Shown here in pieces: positions 34,943-43,689 of a DNA stretch of 64,000 nt. Origin of the DNA: JACMQX01 sp044225675 (GTDB lineage Bacteria; Pseudomonadota; Gammaproteobacteria; Burkholderiales; Burkholderiaceae_C). Each line of letters starts with the position of its first letter. Position 1 is the stretch's first letter. The notes under the pieces were generated by a model. The model was given only the letters and a program-made list of their open reading frames with translations. It did no database searches and was not told the DNA's origin. Position numbers and translations under genes: made by a program. The stretch covers positions 1 to 64,000 of the forward strand of contig JBGAIH010000010.1 of assembly GCA_044225675.1 (NCBI GenBank). Reading direction: 5' to 3'.

Positions 34943-36004
34943 ATGATCGCGGAGCAAAACGTACCCCTTCAGGCCCTCAACAGCTTTGGCATCGTCGCGC
35001 GGGCCCAGACGCTCGTGCGCGTGGCCGCCGATGCCGACGTGCAGGCCGTGCTGGCCGACCCGGCCCTCGGGCCGGCGCCCAAGTTCGTGCTGGGCGGGGG
35101 CAGCAACATCGTGATCACCGGCGACGTCAAGGCCGTGGTGCTCAAGGTCGAGGTGCGCGGCCGCCGGCTGGTCGAGGAGACGCCCCGCGCCTGGATCGTG
35201 GAGGCAGGCGCCGGCGAGGTCTGGCACGACTTTGTCGCCTGGACGCTGGACAACGGCCTGCCGGGGCTGGAAAACCTCGCCATGATTCCCGGCACCGTGG
35301 GCGGCTCGCCGGTCCAGAACATCGGCGCCTACGGGGTCGAACTGCAGGACCGCTTCGAATCGCTCGATGCGGTGGACCTCGCCAGCGGGCGCAGCTTCAC
35401 GCTGAATGCGGCCCAGTGCGGCTTTGGCTACCGGGACTCGGTGTTCAAGCACCTGCCGGCGGAGCCCGGGGGCGCCGGCGACAAGACGGTCGGCTTCGGC
35501 CTCAAGGACCGCGCGCTCATCACCCGGGTGCGCTTTCGCCTGCCCAAGCCGTGGAAGCCGGTGCTCGGCTACCTCGACCTCGAACGCAAGGTCGCCGAAA
35601 CCGGCATCACTGCCCCGTCGGCGCGGCAGGTGTTCGACTGGGTCTGCGCCATCCGCAGCGCCAAGCTGCCCGATCCGCGCGTGCTGGGCAATGCCGGCAG
35701 CTTCTTCAAGAACCCCACCGTGTCGGCCGACCAGTGCTCCGACATCATCGCCCGCGAGCCCGGCATCGTGCACTACCCCCTGCCTGACGGCAGCGTCAAG
35801 CTGGCGGCGGGCTGGCTGATCGATGCCTGCGGCTGGAAGGGCAAGTCGGTCGGCAATGCCGGTGTGTATGAACGGCAGGCGCTGGTGCTGGTCAACCGGG
35901 GCGGCGCCACCGGTGGTGAGGTGGTGACGCTGGCCAAGGCCATCCAGACGAGCGTGTACGAGCGTTTCGGCATCCGGCTGGAGCCGGAGCCCGTGGTGGT
36001 CTGA
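34943..36004 (+). CDS. murB: UDP-N-acetylenolpyruvoylglucosamine reductase
   Basis: FAD-dependent second step of UDP-MurNAc synthesis in peptidoglycan biogenesis. The 353-aa protein has NVPLQALNSFGIVARAQ at the N terminus, the FAD-binding LGGGSNIVI, PGLENLAMIPGTVGGSPVQNIGAYG and NAGSFFKNP (catalytic Ser region). Length fits the type I MurB with the long insert. ATG 34943 is used; a GTG at 34925 would add six residues. A CAAT-containing candidate -10 lies just before the ATG. Confidence 0.96.
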   Translation: MIAEQNVPLQALNSFGIVARAQTLVRVAADADVQAVLADPALGPAPKFVLGGGSNIVITGDVKAVVLKVEVRGRRLVEETPRAWIVEAGAGEVWHDFVAWTLDNGLPGLENLAMIPGTVGGSPVQNIGAYGVELQDRFESLDAVDLASGRSFTLNAAQCGFGYRDSVFKHLPAEPGGAGDKTVGFGLKDRALITRVRFRLPKPWKPVLGYLDLERKVAETGITAPSARQVFDWVCAIRSAKLPDPRVLGNAGSFFKNPTVSADQCSDIIAREPGIVHYPLPDGSVKLAAGWLIDACGWKGKSVGNAGVYERQALVLVNRGGATGGEVVTLAKAIQTSVYERFGIRLEPEPVVV

Positions 36005-36005
36005 C

Positions 36006-36773
36006 ATGAGCGGCCTGCCGGCCTGGCAGCGCCTGGCGATCGTCCATGCCGGCCGGGCCTGGGTGCTGGTGCTGGGTCTGGCTCTGCTGCTGGCCGCCGG
36101 CTCGGTGCTGCGCTGGTGGCGCCTGGGGGCGATGTTCTGGCCGATGGTGCTGGCTTTCGTTCTGGCGGGGCTGGCCGGTGCCTGGGCCCGCTGGCAGCGC
36201 GAGCGGCTGGTGCGTGAAGGGGCGTTGCCGCAGTTCCTCAAACGCAAGCTGCGCGAGGCCTATCCGCAGCTCAGCGCCAAGGACGCCGAACTGGTCGAGC
36301 GGGGCCTGCGGCAGTTCTTCCTGGCCTGTCTGCGCAGCCAGAAGCATTTCGTGGCGATGCCGTCCAAGGTGGTCGATGCGATGTGGCACGAGTTCATCCT
36401 GCACACCCGGGCCTACCGCGACTGGTGCGACCTGGCGCTCGGACGCTTTCTCCATCACACCCCGGCCGAGGCGCTGGGGACGCAGGCCCGCGTCAACGAC
36501 GGCCTGCGCCGCGCCTGGTACTGGGCCTGCCGCGACGAGGCCATCCAGCCGGCGGCGCCGACGCGGCTGCCGCTGCTGTTCGCTCTGGACGCCAAGCTGG
36601 CCATTGCCGGCGGCTATGCCTACCTGCCCGACTGCGCCGCCGCCCGCGCGCAGGGAGATGCCACCTGGTGCGGCACCGACCTGAGCGACGGCGGCTACGC
36701 GGGCGACGCCGACGGCTTCGGCGGCATGGACTCGTCCGGTGGCGATGGCGACGGCGGCTGCGGCGGGGACTGA
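36006..36773 (+). CDS. Glycine-rich-domain (GRDP-like) protein
   Basis: A 255-aa protein with two membrane segments (about 17-35 and 40-60) followed by a domain with PSKVVDAMWHEFILHTRAY, DWCDLALG and HHTP, resembling the conserved His-rich segment of glycine-rich domain proteins (DUF1399-like). The extreme C terminus is Gly/Asp/Ser-rich. It starts 1 bp after the murB stop, so it is translationally linked, but nothing ties its role to cell-wall synthesis. A threefold GACTGAAGGC repeat follows its stop codon. Confidence 0.7.
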   Translation: MSGLPAWQRLAIVHAGRAWVLVLGLALLLAAGSVLRWWRLGAMFWPMVLAFVLAGLAGAWARWQRERLVREGALPQFLKRKLREAYPQLSAKDAELVERGLRQFFLACLRSQKHFVAMPSKVVDAMWHEFILHTRAYRDWCDLALGRFLHHTPAEALGTQARVNDGLRRAWYWACRDEAIQPAAPTRLPLLFALDAKLAIAGGYAYLPDCAAARAQGDATWCGTDLSDGGYAGDADGFGGMDSSGGDGDGGCGGD

Positions 36774-36939
36774 AGGCAGGGACTGAAGGCCGGGACTGAA
36801 GGCGCGGACGCCCTCCCTCAAACGCGGTAGGCGCACCCCGGGATCGGGGGGGGGAGGCAGCCTCGCGGCCCCTGGATCGAGGGATGGGCCAGGGGCTTAC
36901 CTCTTCTTACAGTGGCCGCATGTGCGACTGTTCCGAGGA

Positions 36940-38277
36940 ATGCCCGTGAATCTGCCCCGACTGTGGACCTCCCTGGCTCTGATGTCGGCTGGCGCCGCGC
37001 TGCCGGCTTTCGCGCAGGCGCAGATCATCGAGCGGGTGCGGCTGACCGACGGCGAGATGGCCTGCGCCCAGATCCACGCCGAGGCGAACAACATGGAGGC
37101 CGTGGCCAAGGCGATGCCGGCTGCGGCCGCGCAGGCGCAGGCAAGGCGCGAGTTCCTCACGCAGCTGTTCATCGCCCGCGGCTGCAAGGTGTCGGACCTG
37201 AGCTTTGCCGGCACACCCGTGCCGCCCGAGACCTTTCGCCGCCTCATGAGCACGGCGCCGTCCGCAGCGCCGACGATGCCGGGCCTGCCGGCTGCCACCG
37301 CCCCTGCAGCCCCGGCTGCCCTGGTCCCCCCCGGCACGGCCGATCTGCAGGCCGTTCTGTCGGCGCCCGTGACCGTGCTCGATGCGAGCGGCGCCGTGAA
37401 GGGCACGGCCGCGCTCAAGGGCAAGCGCTTCTATGTGTCGGAATACAAGGTGCTGGTGGAGGCGGGCGGCAGCGTCACGGCGAGCACGCGCGCAGCCTAC
37501 TTCGGCGGCACGGACTACGGCGCCACGCGCATGACGGTGAACTACCAGGCGCCGCAGCTGGACATCGCCGCGATCCAGGCGGTGGTGGACAAGGCCCATG
37601 CCGACTTTCTGCAGCGGCTCGAAGCCGCGGGCGCCCGGCCCGAGCCGGCGGACGTGATCCTCAAGGATGCCGGCGGCGCGGTGTACGAGGCCACGCTCGA
37701 AGGCAGCAAGCCGGGCGCGCCGGTGACCGAGGAGTCGGACCTGGGCTACGGCAAGCGGCGCTACCTGGTGTTCGCGCCCACGGGGACAAAGCTCAACTCG
37801 CGGGGGTTCGCCGGTCTGGGGGCGGGCAACATCGGCCAGCGCATCGCGTTCACCAAGGGCAACTTCGAGGCGATCTCGGTCGTGCTGGCCATCAACCTGG
37901 CGGCCCAGGAAAGCTCGGGCAGCGGCTCTTCGCTGTTCCGGCGCGGCTCCAGCGCCAATGCGTCGGCCGCCATGGAGATTGGCGGCGCCACTCGCGCCGC
38001 GCTGCTGCAAAGCCATGCGCACACCTACATGCTGAGCGCCGGCAGTCCGCTGGCGCTGCCGGGCCAGTTCGCCACGCTGCGCGAGACCGGCGGCTACGAC
38101 AGCCGGCAGGACGCGGGCGTGCAGGGCATCCAGGCGCTCGGCCGCCTCATGGGCCAGGCCGGCAACAACAGCAAGCGCGTGGAGATGGCGCTGGACGTCG
38201 ACCACACCGCCATGGCGCGGCTGGCCCTGCAGGGCCTGGTGTCGATGAACCAGGGCATCGCCGCGAGCATCCGCTGA
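36940..38277 (+). CDS. Exported protein of unknown function, 445 aa
   Basis: No family recognised. The N terminus is a clear signal peptide (RLWTSLALMSAGAALPAFAQA), so the protein is periplasmic or outer-membrane-associated. Residues about 90-130 form a Pro/Ala-rich linker; the central part has YVSEYKVLVEAGGSVTAST and a beta-rich domain; the C-terminal part is helical. The start is ATG 36940, but a GTG at 36946 with GAGGA six bases upstream is equally possible, and a GTG at 36922 cannot be excluded. It lies 24 bp upstream of the lipoprotein gene, so the two probably form an operon and may act together at the envelope. Confidence 0.7.
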   Translation: MPVNLPRLWTSLALMSAGAALPAFAQAQIIERVRLTDGEMACAQIHAEANNMEAVAKAMPAAAAQAQARREFLTQLFIARGCKVSDLSFAGTPVPPETFRRLMSTAPSAAPTMPGLPAATAPAAPAALVPPGTADLQAVLSAPVTVLDASGAVKGTAALKGKRFYVSEYKVLVEAGGSVTASTRAAYFGGTDYGATRMTVNYQAPQLDIAAIQAVVDKAHADFLQRLEAAGARPEPADVILKDAGGAVYEATLEGSKPGAPVTEESDLGYGKRRYLVFAPTGTKLNSRGFAGLGAGNIGQRIAFTKGNFEAISVVLAINLAAQESSGSGSSLFRRGSSANASAAMEIGGATRAALLQSHAHTYMLSAGSPLALPGQFATLRETGGYDSRQDAGVQGIQALGRLMGQAGNNSKRVEMALDVDHTAMARLALQGLVSMNQGIAASIR

Positions 38278-38300
38278 CGAATTTTTCAGGAAGGACCGCA

Positions 38301-40157
38301 ATGATCAAACGGATTTTGGGATGGACCGGCGCGCTGGCGCTGGCCGCACTTGCGGGCTGCAGCGGCGGCTCGGGTACCTCGGGGCCCACGGTGACCGGCG
38401 GCGTGGTCAAGGGGCCGGTGCTCGGCTCGCAGGTCTGCGCCTATGCGGTCAAGGGCGGCGCCAAGGGCGCGCAGCTCCCGCTGGGACTGGCCACCGGCGC
38501 GACCGGCACGCTCAGCGGCAGCTGCTACCTCACCGGCGCCGACGGCAGCTATGCATTCACCGTGCCCGACGGCACCAGCGGCGACGTGCTGATCGAAGCG
38601 ACGGGCGGCCAGTTCTGCACCAACGAAACCCCGATCGTGGCGGGCGCCTGCCCGGGCGGCGGCACGGTCGTCAACCTCGGCCCGGCCGTCATGTCCAGCC
38701 TGGTCAGCGTGCCGACCAGCGGCGTCGCGACGGTCTACACCACGCCGCTGACGACGGCTGCCGTCGGCCGCACCAGTGCGAGCCTGAGCGTCACGGCCTT
38801 CAACACCCAGTTCAACAGCCTCGCAGGCACGGTCATCGGCGCGGGCACGACCGTCACGCCGGCCACGCCGCCCACGGCGGGGAACCAGCCCTACCTCACC
38901 GCAGCGGCCACCCACCTGCAGGGCGGTGGCACGCTGGGCAGCGTGATCACGGGCCTGTCCAATGGCACCACGACCTTCTCCGGCGGCGCGGGCAGCGGCG
39001 CGGGCACGACCTCGCCCGCCACCCTCAACGCCGCGCTGGTCGGCGTGTACAACCTCCGGTTCTACGTCGGCGGCGGCGACGGCTGCGGCTCGGCTTGTGC
39101 CTACAGCGACGGTCAGGACGTGCCGGTCTCGGTGGGCAGCGACGGCAGCCTGAGCATCCCGGGCAAGACGCTGACGAATCCGTTCTATCGCAGCTACGGC
39201 GCCGGCCCGCACCTGCCCGAGATCATCTGGCTCGACGCGGCAGCCAAGGTCGAATACGCCCTCACCAACAACGAGTCGGGCAGCTTCAGCGAAATCAACG
39301 TCGGCGACGCGTCGACGCCGCAGTCGCTGGGCGTGCCACGTTTCCTGGGTCAGCTGCGCAAGCCCGAGCCCTCGGGCTCCGGCACGCTGGCGGCGCTGCA
39401 GGGCACCTACGCCTTCGGCCAGCAGTACGCGGGGGCCGACGTGGCCTGGAGCTCGATCACGGTCGGCTCCGACGGCGCGATCTCCTTCGTCGGCACCGGC
39501 CCGGCGATCCCGACCGCCAACATCGCGACGGTGACCAGCTACGTGAGCTGCTGCAACAAGATCGACATCGTGTCCAACGCGAACATCGACGGCATCGCGG
39601 GCGTGACGGGCGACGACAAGGTGTCGCTCTACCTGAAGGCCGACGGCACGCTCAAGGACGTGGAGTACTACATCAACAACGTGCGCTACGGCGTGTCCGT
39701 CGGCACGCCCACCGTGCTGCCGTCGGCGCAGGACAGCACGGCCACCATTCCGGACGGCAACGTGGTGCGGGGCACCGTGTCGGGCACGGACGTGGCGCTC
39801 GCGATCAACCTATTTACCGGCAACACCACGGGGGGCTTCCAGGTGACGGCCCAGGAGGTGTCGGGGATGACCCTGGTCCGCCAGTGGACGCTGAACGTGA
39901 CGAACGCGGCCGGCGTTGCCGTCAATACCAACTACTCCTGCGTCCACGGCGCCCGCACCAAGCGCATCGACTTGAAGTCCGGCGGCGACCGCAACACCTA
40001 TGAGGGCGGCAACTGCAACGTGTACATCACGCGGCTGGAGACGTCGGGCAGCACCATCACGGCCATCGAAGGGCGATTCACCACCGAGCTGTACGGCTTC
40101 AAGCGAAACGACCAGCTCCTGGTGGTGGACGGCGCGTTCAAGTACGTGGCGCCTTGA
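38301..40157 (+). CDS. Large lipoprotein of unknown function, 618 aa
   Basis: The signal peptide ends in a lipobox LAGC with Cys20 as the lipidation site, and Ser-Gly at +2/+3 allows outer-membrane sorting. The mature protein is Gly/Thr/Ser-rich and beta-predicted, with a first carboxypeptidase-regulatory-like segment (VKGPVLGSQVCAYAV) and repeated GSDGxxS-type turns (residues about 270-290 and 385-400). No enzymatic motif is visible. AGGAAGG precedes the ATG. It forms a two-gene unit with the exported protein upstream and ends at a strong terminator. Confidence 0.75.
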   Translation: MIKRILGWTGALALAALAGCSGGSGTSGPTVTGGVVKGPVLGSQVCAYAVKGGAKGAQLPLGLATGATGTLSGSCYLTGADGSYAFTVPDGTSGDVLIEATGGQFCTNETPIVAGACPGGGTVVNLGPAVMSSLVSVPTSGVATVYTTPLTTAAVGRTSASLSVTAFNTQFNSLAGTVIGAGTTVTPATPPTAGNQPYLTAAATHLQGGGTLGSVITGLSNGTTTFSGGAGSGAGTTSPATLNAALVGVYNLRFYVGGGDGCGSACAYSDGQDVPVSVGSDGSLSIPGKTLTNPFYRSYGAGPHLPEIIWLDAAAKVEYALTNNESGSFSEINVGDASTPQSLGVPRFLGQLRKPEPSGSGTLAALQGTYAFGQQYAGADVAWSSITVGSDGAISFVGTGPAIPTANIATVTSYVSCCNKIDIVSNANIDGIAGVTGDDKVSLYLKADGTLKDVEYYINNVRYGVSVGTPTVLPSAQDSTATIPDGNVVRGTVSGTDVALAINLFTGNTTGGFQVTAQEVSGMTLVRQWTLNVTNAAGVAVNTNYSCVHGARTKRIDLKSGGDRNTYEGGNCNVYITRLETSGSTITAIEGRFTTELYGFKRNDQLLVVDGAFKYVAP

Positions 40158-40227
40158 GACGACGGGCAGGCGCGCTCTGCCACGAGCGGGGGCGCTCTGG
40201 CACCAGCGGGCGCGTTCTTCCTGAACC

Positions 40228-40259
40228 AAAAAAGGCCACCCCTCGGGGTGGCCTTTTTT
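40228..40259. terminator. Bidirectional rho-independent terminator
   Basis: GGCCACCC-CTCG-GGGTGGCC forms an 8-9 bp GC stem flanked by six As on the left and six Ts on the right, so it works on both strands. It serves the plus-strand lipoprotein gene and the converging argG gene. Confidence 0.93.
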
Positions 40260-40299
40260 GTGGCCCCGCGACCGACGCGAGGGCCAGGAGGCGCTGGCT

Positions 40300-41652
40300 T
40301 CAGTCGCCTTTGCCCGACCGCGGCTCATAGCCGAGGTTGGGGATCGGCGAGCCTTCGCCGCCGGTCAGCAGGCCGGTGCGCGAATAGATGCCGAGCTTGG
40401 CGCGGGTGTCGACGATGTCGAGGTTGCGCATGGTCAGCTGGCCGATGCGGTCGGCGGGGGAGAAGGGCGCGTCCTCGACCTTTTCCATGCTCAGGCGCTC
40501 GGGCGCGTAGGTGAGGTTGGGGGACTCGGTGTTGAGCAGCGAGTAGTCGTTGCCTCGGCGCAGCTCCAGCGTGACCTCGCCGGTCACCGCGCGGGCGACC
40601 CAGCGCTGGGCCGACTCGCGCAGCATGATGGCCTGCGGGTCGAACCAGCGGCCCTGGTAGAGCAGGCGGCCGAGCTTCTTGCCGTTCATGCGGTACTGCT
40701 CGATCGTGTCCTCATTGTGGATGCCTGTGACCAGGCGTTCGTAGGCGATGAACAGCAGCGCCATGCCGGGCGCCTCGTAGATGCCGCGGCTCTTGGCCTC
40801 GATGATGCGGTTTTCGATCTGGTCGCTCATGCCCAGGCCGTGGCGGCCGCCGATGCGGTTGGCCTCCTCGAACAGCGCCACCGGGTCGGCGTATTCCACA
40901 CCGTTGAGCGCGACCGGCATGCCCTCTTCGAAGCGCACGCGCACTTCCTCGCGCTTGACCTCGACCTCGTCCTTCCAGAAGGCCACGCCCATGATCGGGT
41001 TGACGATGCGGATGCCGCTGCTCAGGAACTCCAGGTCCTTGGCCTCGTGCGTGGCGCCCAGCATGTTGGAGTCGGTGGAGTAGGCCTTCTCGGCCGACAT
41101 CTTGTAGCCGAAGCCGGCCTTCGTCATGAAGGCCGACATCTCGGCGCGGCCGCCCAGCTCGTCGATGAACAGCTGGTCCAGCCAGGGCTTGTAGATCTTG
41201 AGCGAGGGGTTGGTCAGCAGGCCGTAGCGGTAGAAGCGCTCGATGTCGTTGCCCTTGAAGGTGCTGCCGTCGCCCCAGATGTGGACGTCGTCCTCCTTCA
41301 TGGCGGCCACCAGCATGGTGCCGGTGACGGCGCGGCCCAGCGGCGTGGTGTTGAAGTAGGTCATGCCCGCCGTGGTGATGTGGAAGGCGCCGCTTTGCAG
41401 CGCGGCAATGCCTTCGGCAGCCAGTTGCGGGCGGCAGTCGATCAGGCGGGCCTTCTCGGCGCCGTACTGCATGGCCTTGCGCGGGATCTCGTCGTAATCG
41501 GGCTCGTCGGGCTGGCCCAGGTTGGCGGTGTAGGCATAGGGCACGGCGCCCTTGAGCTTCATCCAGTGCAGTGCTGCACTGGTGTCGAGGCCGCCGGAGA
41601 AGGCGATGCCGACTTTCTGGCCGATGGGAAGGTTCTGGAGGATGGTGGCCAT
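40300..41652 (-). CDS. argG: Argininosuccinate synthase
   Basis: Joins citrulline and aspartate in arginine synthesis. The 450-aa protein has the ATP-binding SGGLDTS at residues 19-25 and the segments THEAKDLEFLSSG and GIHNEDTIEQY. It belongs to the longer, E. coli-like ArgG type. The start is ATG 41652; sequence upstream in frame encodes part of the preceding gene in another frame. It lies 8 bp after ppnP. Confidence 0.97.
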   Translation of the reverse strand: MATILQNLPIGQKVGIAFSGGLDTSAALHWMKLKGAVPYAYTANLGQPDEPDYDEIPRKAMQYGAEKARLIDCRPQLAAEGIAALQSGAFHITTAGMTYFNTTPLGRAVTGTMLVAAMKEDDVHIWGDGSTFKGNDIERFYRYGLLTNPSLKIYKPWLDQLFIDELGGRAEMSAFMTKAGFGYKMSAEKAYSTDSNMLGATHEAKDLEFLSSGIRIVNPIMGVAFWKDEVEVKREEVRVRFEEGMPVALNGVEYADPVALFEEANRIGGRHGLGMSDQIENRIIEAKSRGIYEAPGMALLFIAYERLVTGIHNEDTIEQYRMNGKKLGRLLYQGRWFDPQAIMLRESAQRWVARAVTGEVTLELRRGNDYSLLNTESPNLTYAPERLSMEKVEDAPFSPADRIGQLTMRNLDIVDTRAKLGIYSRTGLLTGGEGSPIPNLGYEPRSGKGD

Positions 41653-41660
41653 GGTGTGCT

Positions 41661-41978
41661 TCAGCCGAAGTGGCAGATGTAGTGGTAAGCCTCGGTCACG
41701 CGGATGTCGAACCTGGCGTTGCCCGGCACGCTGAACTTCTGGCCTGCTGCGGACGGGACCCAGGTGTCGGTGCCGGCCAGCCGGTATTCGCAGCTGCCTG
41801 CGACGCATTCCATGATCTCGGGCGCGCCGGTGTTGAAGGTGAGGGTGGCGGGGAGGATCACGCCCACGGACTTCTTGGTGCCGTCAGGGAAGGTGACGCT
41901 GTGGCTCACGCACTTGCCGTCGAAGTAGACATTGGCTCGGGTGGCGACGGCCACGCCGTCAAGGGTGTCGGTGGTCAT
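41661..41978 (-). CDS. ppnP: Pyrimidine/purine nucleoside phosphorylase
   Basis: A 105-aa cupin-fold enzyme of the PpnP (DUF1255) family that phosphorolyses a broad range of nucleosides. The sequence has ANVYFDGKCVSHSVTFPDG, KKSVGVILPATLTFNTGAPEIMEC and SAAGQKFSVPGNARFDIRV, which match the family over its full length. The ATG at 41978 is chosen because the N-terminal extension up to 42131 overlaps the divergent sigma-factor gene and is unconserved. Confidence 0.93.
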   Translation of the reverse strand: MTTDTLDGVAVATRANVYFDGKCVSHSVTFPDGTKKSVGVILPATLTFNTGAPEIMECVAGSCEYRLAGTDTWVPSAAGQKFSVPGNARFDIRVTEAYHYICHFG

Positions 41979-42074
41979 GGAGAAAAAGGCCCTGCACGCT
42001 GGAAGGTTGGTGGGAAAGGAAGGGAAAACCATCAATTTTAGGTGACATGGACCTGACAGGCCCCGCAGGCTGTG

Positions 42075-42103
42075 TGAATCCGCCAACGCCAGCTTTGCGT
42101 AAG
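42075..42103 (+). promoter_or_regulatory. Possible ECF-type autoregulatory promoter
   Basis: TGAATCC (42075-42081) and CGTAAG (42098-42103) are separated by 16 bp and lie 27 bp upstream of the ECF sigma gene. ECF promoters often have an AAC/ATCC-type -35 and a CGTA-type -10. A single occurrence cannot prove it. Confidence 0.35.
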
Positions 42104-42129
42104 ACCTGCAAGCCCCTGACAATCCCGTC

Positions 42130-42714
42130 ATGGCTCAAGAACCCAACGACCTGCAGATGATTGCATTGATCGAACGCATCGCCCTGCGCGACGCCGACGC
42201 CGAGAAGGCCCTGCGGCAGCTGTACGACATGACGTCGTCCAAGCTGTTCGGCGTGGCGCTGCGCGTGGCCGGCAAGCGCGACTGGGCCGAGGATGCCCTG
42301 CAGGAGGCTTACCTCAACATCTGGCGCATTGCCGGCGACTATCGCGCCACGCTCAGCCCGCCCATGGCCTGGATGGGCGTGATCGTTCGCAGCCGCACGC
42401 TCGACTTCATGCGGCGCCGTGCCAGCGAGCGCGCCGACGCTGGGGTGGAGCTGGACGATTTCGTCAACGACACCGTGGCCGGCGACAGCCCCGACCCGAT
42501 GGACACGACCCAGGCCAGCGAGCAGGCCTGGGCGCTGCATGAATGCCTTCGCAAGCTCGAGGCCAAGCAACGCGAGGTCGTGAGCCTGGCCTACATGCGC
42601 GACCTGAGCCACGGCGAGCTTGCAGAGCAGCTCAAGCTGCCGCTGGGCACCGTCAAGACCTGGATCCGGCGGGGTCTGGAGCAACTGCGCGGCTGCATGG
42701 CGCGCTACGCCTGA
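42130..42714 (+). CDS. ECF-family RNA polymerase sigma factor
   Basis: A 194-aa group 4 sigma factor. Region 2 is at about residues 27-95 (LYDMTSSKLFGVALRVAG, AEDALQEAYLNIWR) and region 4 at about 138-190 (LRKLEAKQREVVSLAYMRDLSHGELAEQLKLPLGTVKTWIRRG). It is paired with the anti-sigma gene 12 bp downstream, so it is held inactive until a signal. It is of the SigK/RskA-like type rather than a RpoE/RseA system. Confidence 0.94.
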   Translation: MAQEPNDLQMIALIERIALRDADAEKALRQLYDMTSSKLFGVALRVAGKRDWAEDALQEAYLNIWRIAGDYRATLSPPMAWMGVIVRSRTLDFMRRRASERADAGVELDDFVNDTVAGDSPDPMDTTQASEQAWALHECLRKLEAKQREVVSLAYMRDLSHGELAEQLKLPLGTVKTWIRRGLEQLRGCMARYA

Positions 42715-42726
42715 TCGGACACCTCC

Positions 42727-43545
42727 ATGAACATCATCGGCAATCCCTCCCTGCTCGACCAGCTGGCTGCCAGCTACGCGCTGGGCACGCTGCGCGGCGG
42801 CGCACGGCGGCGCTTCGAGGCGCTGGCGCGTGAAAGCGCCACCGTGCGGACCAGCGCCATCCTCTGGCAGGAACGCCTGGCCTCGATGACCGAGCTGCAG
42901 CCGGCCGAAGTGCCGAGCCCCAACGTGTGGAAGCGCATCGAGAACCTGCTGGCCGCGCAGCGCCAGCCCGTGGCGGCCAGCGCCCCGGCCGAGTCGCCCC
43001 TGCTGGCATCGCTGCAGAAGGCGCTGGGCTGGTGGCGCAGCGCGGCGCTGGCGGGCGGTGTGGCCACGGCAGCGGCCGTGCTGGTGGGCGTGAACCTCAG
43101 CGGCCAGGTACGCACGCAGGGCGAGCAGCTGGCCCAGGCCACCCGCCAGAACGGCGAGCTGTCGCAGCAGAAGACCCAGCTGGAGGCGCGGCTGCAGGCC
43201 ACGCCTTCGTTCGAATACGTGGCCGTGCTGGCCGACGACAAGTCGTCGCCCTCCATGCTCGTGACTTTCGATCCGCAAAAGCGCACCCTGGTGCTCAAGC
43301 GCGTGGGTGGCTACCAGGAGGCGGCCGACAAGTCGCTGCAGCTGTGGGCACTGCCGGCCAGCGGGCCGAAGTCGCTCGGCGTGCTGGGTGGCGACCAGGT
43401 CATCCGCCTGACAGCGGCGCCCGGCGAGGTCGCCCAGGTGCCGGCGCTGGCCATCAGCCTGGAGCCCAAGGGCGGCGTGCCCGCAGGCAGCGGCCCGACC
43501 GGCCCGGTGCTGTTCAAGGGCGCGCTGCTGCAGACGGCGATGTAA
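42727..43545 (+). CDS. Anti-sigma factor (RskA-like), membrane-anchored
   Basis: A 272-aa protein with an N-terminal cytoplasmic region (LLDQLAASYALGTLRGGARRRFEAL, the anti-sigma helices), one membrane helix at about 104-122, a coiled-coil stretch rich in Gln at 125-160 and a C-terminal RskA-type extracytoplasmic domain (FDPQKRTLVLKRVGG, LQLWALPASGPKSLGVL). No His/Cys zinc motif is seen, so it is not a ZAS anti-sigma. It follows its sigma factor and should sequester it until an envelope signal triggers release. Confidence 0.9.
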   Translation: MNIIGNPSLLDQLAASYALGTLRGGARRRFEALARESATVRTSAILWQERLASMTELQPAEVPSPNVWKRIENLLAAQRQPVAASAPAESPLLASLQKALGWWRSAALAGGVATAAAVLVGVNLSGQVRTQGEQLAQATRQNGELSQQKTQLEARLQATPSFEYVAVLADDKSSPSMLVTFDPQKRTLVLKRVGGYQEAADKSLQLWALPASGPKSLGVLGGDQVIRLTAAPGEVAQVPALAISLEPKGGVPAGSGPTGPVLFKGALLQTAM

Positions 43546-43581
43546 GCCCGCCCCGGCCCCGGCGCCCGGGCTGGAGGCATG

Positions 43582-43604
43582 AAAAAACCCGCCGAGGCGG
43601 GTTC
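43582..43604 (-). terminator. Rho-independent terminator of the glycine-zipper gene
   Basis: On the minus strand AACCCGCC and GGCGGGTT flank a 2-4 nt loop and are followed by six Ts. It lies 86 bp after the stop of the glycine-zipper gene. Confidence 0.85.
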
Positions 43605-43689
43605 AGAGGCAGCGACCCGTTGAAGCGGGTTTCACCGCAGGTGCTCGACCAAGGCGCGTTTCAGCGCAGGCATTCGACCAAGGCGCCTT

